Both the position numbers and the translations under genes were made by a program. Below the pieces are notes generated by a model. That model was not told the DNA's origin. It ran no database searches and was given only the letters and a program-made list of their open reading frames with translations. Shown here piece after piece: positions 1-7,103 of a stretch of DNA of 25,407 nt (position 1 is the stretch's first letter; every line of letters begins with the position of its first letter). The stretch covers positions 1 through 25,407 of the IMG/VR virus record IMGVR_UViG_3300002518_004857; one strand, given 5' to 3'. The stretch is from a virus.

Positions 1-114
1 ACACGCAGGTTTCTAGCCGTCCAGAGGAAGACACACAGGTTTCTAGCCGTCCAGAGGAAGACACGCAGGTTTCTAGCCGTCCAGAGGAAGATACACAGGT
101 TTCTAGTCGTCCAG
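1..114 (+). repeat. 30-base in-frame tandem repeat, at least four copies
   Basis: The units start at 3, 33, 63 and 93 and encode TQVSSRPEED three times, followed by a diverging fourth copy. Bases 1-2 fit the end of another unit, so the array probably continues to the left of the window. Copies differ at only a few bases, so the expansion looks recent. Confidence 0.9.
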
Positions 115-3100
115 GATCCGAAAGTCCCTTTGAAAGGGATCCTTGGGGCGATGACGAAGAGACGTCAACAGATACTCCAAGCCCCACAGAAAGAATACCT
201 GCTCCAGAAACGGAAGCATCGTCTCCATCGATGAAAGAAGAAGAACCTTCTTATCAGACGGAAGCAAGAAACTTGGAGGATATAAAAGAAATATTACAAG
301 CGGCAGAGCAACCGTCTTCTTATGGTGAAGAATCTTTAGACTCTAAAGATTGGAACGAGAATGAAACAAGACAGTTTAGAGGATTCTACAATCCAGGTGC
401 ATCTGCAGAGAAACTTTCAGATGAGGATATAAAGGAAAATCTTCTCCCCGCAGAGAAGCCAGAGACTGAAGATGTTCTCTCTGACGAGTCTCACGAGTCA
501 ATAACTTCTCTGGCGAATAGCATCTCAGAGGCGTTGGGAGACGCCCCAGAGCATAAAGATCTAGTGGAGCAACTTGAAGAAGTCCAATCCATGCCAACAG
601 ACTCCCCAGAGGCTAAGGAGTCAAGATGGAAGCAATGGCAAGACACCAAATTTGCTATAAAAGATGCCTTGGGTCTTGATTCGGGAGAAGAGGATACTGA
701 AGGATCTGATGAAGACACCTCCGAAGGTGCTATTGAAGAAGATGTTTTTGAAGACGAAAAACTGATAGGTAATGAAGCAAGCGACAACAATGGCAACGAA
801 TCTAAACTTAGAGGAAAAGCTTCAAGAGTTCCTAGAAGAAAAGGAGCAGAAACAAAGTCATATGAAGATGTTGAGATAGATTCACCAGAACGACATATAG
901 GTAATGATGAAGATAGGTCTATTCAAAGGGATATGAACCTGGAGAAATTTAAGTTTCTAAAGGAAGGGTTACGTCATTCGGATGGAAGTCCTATTGCAAC
1001 AGATCATTTTCCAAGAGATATAAGAGATGGTCTTTCTGATTTAGAGGATCGTGCGAACGAATGGTCTGAATCAGAAGAAGCTCCTAGCCCCGAAGAACTA
1101 GAGAAATATCATTCGGATATGGGGCAACTTCGAACAAAGCTTCGTAAATTCAAAAGCACATTAAGAAGAAATCCCGAAACATATAAACGTGGACATAATG
1201 CTCAACAAAATGAAGTAGGTGAAGAATCGTCTACTAAGGACCAGTTAGATCAAAAAGAGGACAACAAAGACACAGGAAAGCAAGAGTTTGCTTTCAAGGA
1301 TCTGTCCCAAACTATAGAGGATATTAAAAAACATGAAGCGCCCACACCAGGGCTCTCGCATGAAGCGTCCACACCAGGGCTCTCGGACGATCATCCTGTT
1401 ATGCAAGAATTGTCGGCGGCAAATGAACAACACTTGGTAGATAGTGCTATCGAGCATGTGAAGAATATTCGCGAAAAGGAACATACGACACACCTATTGC
1501 AGCAGCTTCTTCCGAACACAGCACCGGCTTCTTTTAGAGAGGAATTGGAAAAGCACGGTCAAATTCTACAAAACTATATGCAGAGCCCGATATTCTCTGT
1601 CTTAACTGGAGAGAGTTTAGGGGGAAGTGCAGACTTAGGTAGCGAGCCTGAAGAAACTCGATACATGAGCAGAGGAGAAAAGTTCAAGCATCACCTCTCA
1701 CGATTAGAAAATTTACGAGCCGAGCATGATCCGGCCTTTAGACAAACAGAAGATCGAATCTTTGATCATCTCTCTGGCGTTGGTGATGAAGAGCACCGTT
1801 CTCAACTAGAAGAAATATTCAAACAACTAGGAGAAGGTCCTGGAGTAGGGGGCGATGACGATTTTGTTCTAGATGGGCATCTAGAGCAAAATCGCTCTCG
1901 TTTGAGTGAATATCGTGAACAAAGTCGTTCTCGACGAGAGAGAGATGACGAGTTCTTATCTTCGAGAGAGGAGAGAGAGGGGACTGCGGAGTTTGATAAA
2001 GACACGCAGGAAACCCAGAGCGAGGATACTGATGAAGGTGTTCAAGTTGACTCTGCGAAGAGTGAGCCTAGAGCAGAGTCTTCGGATATAGATACAGAAG
2101 ATTATCAAGAAGATGATCAACAAGAAGATGATTATCAAGAAGATGATCAACAAGAAGATGATTATCAAGAAGATGATCAACAAGAAGATGATTATCAAGA
2201 AGATGACCATCAAGAAGAAGACTATCAAGAAGAAGACTATCAAGAAGAAGACTATCAAGAAGATGATGCTTCTCCGAGCCAACCCATAGAAAGCACAGAA
2301 AGCAATGCTCCGGGAACGAAGGGTGCCCTTCAAATTCAACCCCAGGCAAAACAAGCAAAGAAAAAGAAAAACAATAGTGCAACGCTTAATAGAGCCAGAA
2401 AGTTCCTCCGACATAGCCAAAAGCTAAAAGGGTATATGGACGAGTTTAGAGAGCAATCAGAAGACTCACCATGGCTACGTAGATTGTCTGATAGACTTTT
2501 TCATGGTTCTACAATGAAAGCTTTTGATCAAGCTTACAACCAAGAGCACGCAGAAGCCCTGTCCCATCTATTGGGACAAGATATAGGTCCAGATCAAGAG
2601 GAAGAAGTTGTGCGTTTGGGTAGGTCGCTTTTTAGTCCATTGATAAGTGCATTTGGTGAAGATGCTCTACACGGTGACTACCCATCAAATATACGAAAGC
2701 TCTTGAAAGAATCTTCAAGAAGAGAGTCTCGTAAAAGGATGAAAGAAGCAAAGGCTTCGGGAGAAGGTGGTTTATTTGATGATGCAACCGCCTTTATATC
2801 GGATGCATCTGAGTTAATAACTGGGAACAGATCTTATCGAAGCCAAAGAACAGGAGAAAAACTGAATCAAGAGAACCAGACTCCCGACTCTAACCAGACT
2901 CCCGATTCAAATCTTTTTGATGAGAACGCGGGAGAGGCTCCCAAAGAAAAAACGCCACCATCTTTCCGCGTTGTAAACGACCATTCTCATCCGATACAAA
3001 ATGCATTGGCAGGAATGGGAGAGAATCCAGAAATTTTCGAGACTGCTCAAGGAACTCATAGTGAGGCGTTTGATCTTTTAGATAAGAATAAATCGATTTT

Positions 3101-4775
3101 TAGAGATCATGGTAAAAGATTACAAAGGACATTGGGACAAGACGCATATAGATCTGCATACGGAACAATGGTTCGAAATCTAGAGTCTCGTCTAAAGGGT
3201 TTGCACAAGGAAGGTTCTTCGGGACATCGTCTGCAAGAATATTTGGATGATAATTACGATATGGGTGATTGGCATCCAAAAGGAATTGCGCAAGATTTTG
3301 TGCGACAGGCACAACAGTTTGGACGTGATATAGATCCACAATACAAGGCAGCTTCTCATCATCAGAGCGAACTACAACAACGTTTCCCGGAATTATTTAC
3401 TGGTGAAGAATTGCCAGATCTTCCAGAATTGCCCGAAGAACAAGCAGAGGATGCAGGAATGAGAAACGAAGATGTTTCCGGAGAAGAAGGAACTGCTCCG
3501 TCTCAAAAGAAGAAGCAGAGCTGGGGTGAGAGAGTCTTGGGCTTGGCTGATCGAACTGAGGATGAAGAGTACACAGAAACTGCAATAGAAGATGGAAAAA
3601 GAGTCGAAAAAGAAAAGAAACAAAAAAAGAAACAAAAAAAGAAACAAAAAAAGAAGCAGAGCTGGGGTGAGAGAGCCTTAGGCTTGACTGATCGAACTGA
3701 GGATGAAGAGTATACAGAAACTGCAATAGAAGATGGAGAAAGAGTCGAACGGGAGAAAAAGGAGCAAGAGGAGAAGAAGAAGCAGGACATAGAGACTATG
3801 CGCAGACAGGATAACAAAGCTGTCACTCAAGAGGAAACACAAGAAGAACTATCACAAACCAAGGCAAGGCATGGTGTAAAGAAAGTACTAAGACATCTAG
3901 GAAAAGGAAGTTGGAAGGCAGAAGATCTTCTTCGAGAGCCTGATACTATGCCATTTGCATGGCACACAATTCTTGGAAAGATCGACGATCCAGAAGAAAA
4001 ACGGCAAAAATTGGGCAAGCTGATTCAGGATGCTCAAATTGAACACAATATGTTGCCCCCAGACCAAGCGGCCAGTCTCGAGGAGTTACGTAAACAAGAA
4101 ACTCAGAGAGTGAAAGAAGTTCCCAGTACTCAAGAAGAAGTTTCCGACTCTCAAGCAGAAATGCCCGATTTTGCAAACTGGCTAGGCGGGGACATGGTGG
4201 ATGATTTGGCAGAGTATGGTGTGAATATATCTGGCAATGAAGAAAATCTTGAAGAAGATGATATTTCTAACAAAAGTGTTTCCATAGATAATGATGATAA
4301 AGATCCAGATTCTGTGTTGGGCGCTAAAGGTCCTCTCGTGATAACACCGATGGAGAAGGCTATGGGAGATCCTATGCCTGGAGGCCAAGAGGTTGGTGAG
4401 CAGGGTGATATTGGTCATTATCGACAAATGGGAGGCCAGCCTGTCTTTATAGAAGGACCAGCCCCTGCAGAGCCAGAGCCTCCGCAACCATCGCCTATGC
4501 AGCAAGAAACGCCGGAAGAAGGTGTGGGTGTTTGGCAGTTTACTCGAGGAGACGAGTATTATCAGCCGGGGAGTCCTGATGACCATGGGATATCAGATCC
4601 TGGACCAGAACAAGAAGTGGTAGATTTTATTTCAAACTCCGGAGAAGAGTCGAACGGTTGGGGAGATGGTGGAATGGATGGATTTCTAAAATCCATTGGT
4701 GTTTCTTTTGAGCAAGAAAATGTTTCAATAGAAAAGTCTACTGGTCCTCTTTGTTTTGTTCCGATACATAAATAA
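1..4775 (+). CDS. Giant acidic low-complexity protein, 5' end outside the window
   Basis: The frame is open from the first base and ends at a TAA at 4773-4775, giving at least 1590 residues. The ATG at 231 is internal, because codons 3-230 read straight into it. The protein is rich in Glu, Asp, Gln, Ser and Lys and looks mostly disordered. Tandem repeats occur at 3-114, 1333-1386, 2100-2264, 2876-2908, 3603-3657 and a 141-base duplication at about 3510-3770. Between them are five short stretches that look helical and folded, coded at about 1390-1620, 1680-1830, 2390-2690, 2980-3360 and 3860-4100. No signal peptide, membrane segment or enzyme motif is visible. I do not recognise the family. 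Its place ahead of the portal region suggests a virion-related, scaffold-like or linker protein, but that is only inference. A perfect copy of the module's regulatory palindrome lies in its coding sequence at 331-351. Confidence 0.85.
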   Translation, partial: TQVSSRPEEDTQVSSRPEEDTQVSSRPEEDTQVSSRPGSESPFERDPWGDDEETSTDTPSPTERIPAPETEASSPSMKEEEPSYQTEARNLEDIKEILQAAEQPSSYGEESLDSKDWNENETRQFRGFYNPGASAEKLSDEDIKENLLPAEKPETEDVLSDESHESITSLANSISEALGDAPEHKDLVEQLEEVQSMPTDSPEAKESRWKQWQDTKFAIKDALGLDSGEEDTEGSDEDTSEGAIEEDVFEDEKLIGNEASDNNGNESKLRGKASRVPRRKGAETKSYEDVEIDSPERHIGNDEDRSIQRDMNLEKFKFLKEGLRHSDGSPIATDHFPRDIRDGLSDLEDRANEWSESEEAPSPEELEKYHSDMGQLRTKLRKFKSTLRRNPETYKRGHNAQQNEVGEESSTKDQLDQKEDNKDTGKQEFAFKDLSQTIEDIKKHEAPTPGLSHEASTPGLSDDHPVMQELSAANEQHLVDSAIEHVKNIREKEHTTHLLQQLLPNTAPASFREELEKHGQILQNYMQSPIFSVLTGESLGGSADLGSEPEETRYMSRGEKFKHHLSRLENLRAEHDPAFRQTEDRIFDHLSGVGDEEHRSQLEEIFKQLGEGPGVGGDDDFVLDGHLEQNRSRLSEYREQSRSRRERDDEFLSSREEREGTAEFDKDTQETQSEDTDEGVQVDSAKSEPRAESSDIDTEDYQEDDQQEDDYQEDDQQEDDYQEDDQQEDDYQEDDHQEEDYQEEDYQEEDYQEDDASPSQPIESTESNAPGTKGALQIQPQAKQAKKKKNNSATLNRARKFLRHSQKLKGYMDEFREQSEDSPWLRRLSDRLFHGSTMKAFDQAYNQEHAEALSHLLGQDIGPDQEEEVVRLGRSLFSPLISAFGEDALHGDYPSNIRKLLKESSRRESRKRMKEAKASGEGGLFDDATAFISDASELITGNRSYRSQRTGEKLNQENQTPDSNQTPDSNLFDENAGEAPKEKTPPSFRVVNDHSHPIQNALAGMGENPEIFETAQGTHSEAFDLLDKNKSIFRDHGKRLQRTLGQDAYRSAYGTMVRNLESRLKGLHKEGSSGHRLQEYLDDNYDMGDWHPKGIAQDFVRQAQQFGRDIDPQYKAASHHQSELQQRFPELFTGEELPDLPELPEEQAEDAGMRNEDVSGEEGTAPSQKKKQSWGERVLGLADRTEDEEYTETAIEDGKRVEKEKKQKKKQKKKQKKKQSWGERALGLTDRTEDEEYTETAIEDGERVEREKKEQEEKKKQDIETMRRQDNKAVTQEETQEELSQTKARHGVKKVLRHLGKGSWKAEDLLREPDTMPFAWHTILGKIDDPEEKRQKLGKLIQDAQIEHNMLPPDQAASLEELRKQETQRVKEVPSTQEEVSDSQAEMPDFANWLGGDMVDDLAEYGVNISGNEENLEEDDISNKSVSIDNDDKDPDSVLGAKGPLVITPMEKAMGDPMPGGQEVGEQGDIGHYRQMGGQPVFIEGPAPAEPEPPQPSPMQQETPEEGVGVWQFTRGDEYYQPGSPDDHGISDPGPEQEVVDFISNSGEESNGWGDGGMDGFLKSIGVSFEQENVSIEKSTGPLCFVPIHK
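331..351. repeat. Perfect copy of the 21-base palindrome inside a coding region
   Basis: Arm AATCTTTAGA, central C, arm TCTAAAGATT. It is identical to the intergenic copies except that the central base is C, which means opposite orientation. It is read in frame as ESLDSKD within the giant acidic protein. No gene start follows it nearby. Confidence 0.85.
2100..2264 (+). repeat. Acidic tandem repeat DYQEDDQQED
   Basis: Three 30-base units from 2100 are followed by a variant unit and then by 15-base half-units encoding DYQEE. The stretch is a strongly negative, Gln-rich linker in the giant acidic protein. Long open frames on the minus strand here are mirror images of the repeat. Confidence 0.9.
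3510..3770 (+). repeat. Two copies of a 47-residue unit with a Lys/Gln linker
   Basis: A segment starting KKQSWGER is present from about 3510 and again from about 3651, a 141-base period. Both copies continue through DRTEDEEYTETAIEDG. Between them, repeats of a 12-base unit encode a KKQK-type basic linker at about 3603-3657. The two copies are nearly identical at the DNA level, so the duplication looks recent. Confidence 0.85.
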
Positions 4776-4791
4776 ATAGTTTTGCACAAAG

Positions 4792-4809
4792 AGAATAAGC
4801 CGTTATTCT
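4792..4809 (+). terminator. Stem-loop after the giant acidic gene (weak terminator candidate)
   Basis: AGAATAA (4792-4798) pairs with TTATTCT (4803-4809) around the loop GCCG. It lies 17 bases after the stop codon. No T-run follows, so it may be an RNA 3'-end or processing structure rather than an intrinsic terminator. ATTCTG at 4805-4810 could alternatively pair with CAGAAT at 4824-4829. Confidence 0.3.
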
Positions 4810-4826
4810 GTCATCTGTAAAAACAG

Positions 4827-4847
4827 AATCTTTAGAGTCTAAAGATT
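4827..4847. promoter_or_regulatory. Palindromic box upstream of the 503-residue gene
   Basis: A perfect copy: arm AATCTTTAGA, central G, arm TCTAAAGATT. It ends 22 bases before the ATG at 4870. With so little room, any start of transcription must lie inside or upstream of the box, or the box itself lies in the 5' leader. Confidence 0.7.
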
Positions 4848-4869
4848 TCCTCAAAGAGGTGGCAGGATA

Positions 4870-6381
4870 ATGGCCCTTACAGATCTGCAAGTATATATAG
4901 AACCACCCCCGATAGACACAGGTTCGACCTTGCCTTTTGATGGAGTGCATGAGTTCTGTCGAAATGAAGATGGTCGCGAGACACTAACAGTCAATATTAT
5001 ACCTACTCCAAATGACGCAACAAATGTTGGGGAAGCTATAACGGTATCTCTTTGGAAGAAGCGTCGAGGAGATTTAGAGGAGATTGTGCAGTCCCGAAAA
5101 ACATTTACTTTTGCGGGTCAGGTGCCTAATGGTGGACAACAACTGACGTGGGATATTCGGGAGATTGTCTATTCTGCGACAAAGCCTTTTCCGATGCTGC
5201 GGAGGGGGAGTTATTTTATAAAGGTAACGCACGATACGTCTGTCTTAGAGAAGGGTTCCGAAACTTTTCGCGTTTGTTTGATGACAACGGAAGCCTTTGA
5301 GAGGAGGTGGTTGGAGGGAGCGACTAGGCAGAGCAATGATGATAGAATGTGTCGAACGCAGCCTTCGGCAATTGCAGGTGTGGTGGTTAGTGAGGTTTCG
5401 AAAAATCATCCAATGGGGATGCATCGTTTAAATCTCGTTTATGATGGTCAAACTCCTCCCATGCCTTCATTATCTTGGGGTGGGACAACTATCCCAATTG
5501 ATACAAGCTTACCGGGAGGACTTAATAAGGAGTACGTTCTATTAGCACAAGACCAGCAGAGCTTTATTACTGTTCGAGTGAATCCAAGGCTTGTGCCTGC
5601 AGTAGACGCCACAGAGAATCTCATTATTGACAAAAAGAAGTTCCAGAGAAAGACTTTGCGAGAGTGGATTGATGCAGAGTGTGACTGGATGGAGAAGGAA
5701 CTTCTCAAGACACCCATTGAACCTTCTTTGGTTGTTACGGATGATGATCTGACAACATTACAATCCAGTACCACAAGTGGCTCCCAACCTCTTCCAGCAA
5801 TACCCCAGAACTTCGACTATGACTTAAAGTCCAAGCCTATATCTTATTTCCCCGCGTCTGGGGCGCACTGGTTGCGCCTTCGCTTGCCCTATTGTCACCC
5901 TATCAAGTTCGACTATCTTATAGGCGCTGTGGGGGGGACACGGGTTATTGATATAAACTTGTCTTGGGTTCACTTTGATGCACACAATTTTGTGCAGATT
6001 ATGCCCTTTAATCACAGCACCGCGTTCTCTTATCTTGGTCTCATTCATATAGGGTCGTTGCGAGGATCTATTGAGATTCCTTCTTTCTGGAGACTTCGAT
6101 ACTGGGCTGGAATAGAAAGCAGGGAAACACCGACACCCATCTTGGATTGCATTGGAATGAGAGCCGCAGTAAAAGCATTGCCCGTCTTGGGGCAAGCTTT
6201 TCGTGGTGGTATTGCGGGTCAATCTTTTTCAAAGGGTGGTGTCTCGCAGTCAGTTACATTTACATCTTCGGCTAGTTATGGTGTGTATTCTGCGACGATT
6301 AAAGACTATAAAGAAAGACTTGAATTATTGGAGCACCAGTTGAAACGACACTACTATGGTATTTCTTTGAGTGTGGTATAG
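4870..6381 (+). CDS. Putative virion structural protein, family not recognised
   Basis: 503 residues. The start is supported by AGAGG at 4855-4859, ten bases before the ATG. The sequence reads as beta-rich domains over residues 1-220 and 310-470, with a helical charged stretch in between (KKKFQRKTLREWIDAECDW). There is a Gly/Ser-rich segment near the end and a short C-terminal coiled-coil-like helix (KERLELLEHQLKRH). No transmembrane helix or catalytic motif is visible. A palindromic box precedes it and a hairpin follows it, so it is probably a single-gene transcription unit. A structural role is inferred only from location and beta-rich composition. Confidence 0.8.
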   Translation: MALTDLQVYIEPPPIDTGSTLPFDGVHEFCRNEDGRETLTVNIIPTPNDATNVGEAITVSLWKKRRGDLEEIVQSRKTFTFAGQVPNGGQQLTWDIREIVYSATKPFPMLRRGSYFIKVTHDTSVLEKGSETFRVCLMTTEAFERRWLEGATRQSNDDRMCRTQPSAIAGVVVSEVSKNHPMGMHRLNLVYDGQTPPMPSLSWGGTTIPIDTSLPGGLNKEYVLLAQDQQSFITVRVNPRLVPAVDATENLIIDKKKFQRKTLREWIDAECDWMEKELLKTPIEPSLVVTDDDLTTLQSSTTSGSQPLPAIPQNFDYDLKSKPISYFPASGAHWLRLRLPYCHPIKFDYLIGAVGGTRVIDINLSWVHFDAHNFVQIMPFNHSTAFSYLGLIHIGSLRGSIEIPSFWRLRYWAGIESRETPTPILDCIGMRAAVKALPVLGQAFRGGIAGQSFSKGGVSQSVTFTSSASYGVYSATIKDYKERLELLEHQLKRHYYGISLSVV

Positions 6382-6388
6382 ATATTTT

Positions 6389-6420
6389 ATTGCAAAGAAA
6401 TATGTTTCTTTTTTTGCAAT
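6389..6420 (+). terminator. Imperfect hairpin with T-run after the 503-residue gene
   Basis: ATTGC (6389-6393) pairs with GCAAT (6416-6420), and AAAGAAA pairs with TTTCTTT across the loop TATG. Four extra Ts bulge on the 3' arm. It begins eight bases after the stop codon and precedes the next palindromic box by about 30 bases. It fits a weak intrinsic terminator or 3'-end structure. Confidence 0.45.
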
Positions 6421-6451
6421 ACCGTTTACACTTACACAGAAGCAAAGGAAA

Positions 6452-6472
6452 AATCTTTAGAGTCTAAAGATT
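6452..6472. promoter_or_regulatory. Palindromic box upstream of 6503
   Basis: A perfect 21-base copy with central G. It is flanked by an A-run on the left and TTTC on the right, as in the other intergenic copies. It ends 30 bases before the ATG at 6503. Confidence 0.7.
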
Positions 6473-6502
6473 TCATTAGAACTATCGAAGGAGATTATAG
6501 AA

Positions 6503-7051
6503 ATGCGACGATCTGAGCGTGACAGCATGACGATGAGTGTTCCAAGATCGATGGCGATTAGGCCGCCACGTCTGGAGAGTTTTGAAGAGGAACAGAAGAA
6601 AAAAGAGAACGCTCCCAACATAGATCCGAACGCGGCTCCAGATAGTCCTCCAGTGGATTCTCGGATAGCCCGTCAGATGCGAAGACAAAACAGAGAAATA
6701 CGCAGACAAAGGGCTCGTTTGGGAGACTTTGCTCTTCCTGAGAAGCAAGGCGAAGATAATCTTGTTTATTCATTTGGGAAGACACAGCCGGTGGGGAGGA
6801 TTGAGGTTGGAGATGATGGAGCGGTTTCGGTCGTTGAGAATGGAACTGCGAATCAGAGCCCCATCACAGAAGAAGACTTCGGTGCTGGGTTTGATAACCC
6901 AATGGTCGAAACAATTCCTGTAAGTCAAGAAATTCGGGTGGTTTCCGAAGATGGTAGTGCTTCGGATTCGGTCATTGTGGAGGCTTTGGATCTGGTGGCA
7001 GTGCCTGTATTGCCACAGGTTCCTGTTCCGGAGTCTGTTGATAGTGAGTAA
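6503..7051 (+). CDS. Hypothetical protein, mostly disordered
   Basis: 182 residues with a clear ribosome-binding site, AAGGAG at 6488-6493, nine bases before the ATG. The N-terminal 60 residues are charged and Pro-rich. Next comes an Arg/Gln-rich helix (RQMRRQNREIRRQRAR) and then a Val/Glu/Asp-rich acidic C-terminal half. No family is recognised. It shares a transcription unit with the SOD-domain gene 52 bases downstream, since no palindromic box separates them. A small virion accessory or assembly partner of that protein is possible, without direct evidence. Confidence 0.8.
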   Translation: MRRSERDSMTMSVPRSMAIRPPRLESFEEEQKKKENAPNIDPNAAPDSPPVDSRIARQMRRQNREIRRQRARLGDFALPEKQGEDNLVYSFGKTQPVGRIEVGDDGAVSVVENGTANQSPITEEDFGAGFDNPMVETIPVSQEIRVVSEDGSASDSVIVEALDLVAVPVLPQVPVPESVDSE

Positions 7052-7055
7052 TTAC

Positions 7056-7086
7056 TTCTCGAAAGAGAAATAAATTTCTATTTTTT
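7056..7086 (+). terminator. Small hairpin and T-rich tract between 6503 and the SOD-domain gene
   Basis: TTCTC (7056-7060) and GAGAA (7065-7069) pair around a GAAA tetraloop, followed by an A/T-rich stretch ending in a T-run (7080-7086). The stem is only five base pairs, so at most it would attenuate transcription into the next gene. Confidence 0.25.
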
Positions 7087-7103
7087 GTTAGAGGATGTGT
7101 CCA

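Noticed and set aside
1-114. 30-base direct repeats as a CRISPR array
   Set aside because: The units abut with no spacers and encode an in-frame 10-residue protein repeat.
1956-2420. Long minus-strand ORFs opposite the acidic repeat (Leu/Ile/Phe-rich, looking like membrane proteins)
   Set aside because: They are mirror images of the repeated DYQEDD coding sequence, with no ribosome-binding site.
3393-3826. Minus-strand ORFs rich in Phe and Ser
   Set aside because: They arise from the reverse complement of the Lys/Glu-rich coding repeats.
7095-7103. ATG at 7095 as the start of the SOD-domain gene
   Set aside because: It directly abuts the GAGG sequence, leaving no spacing; the ATG at 7104 has AGAGG at nine bases.
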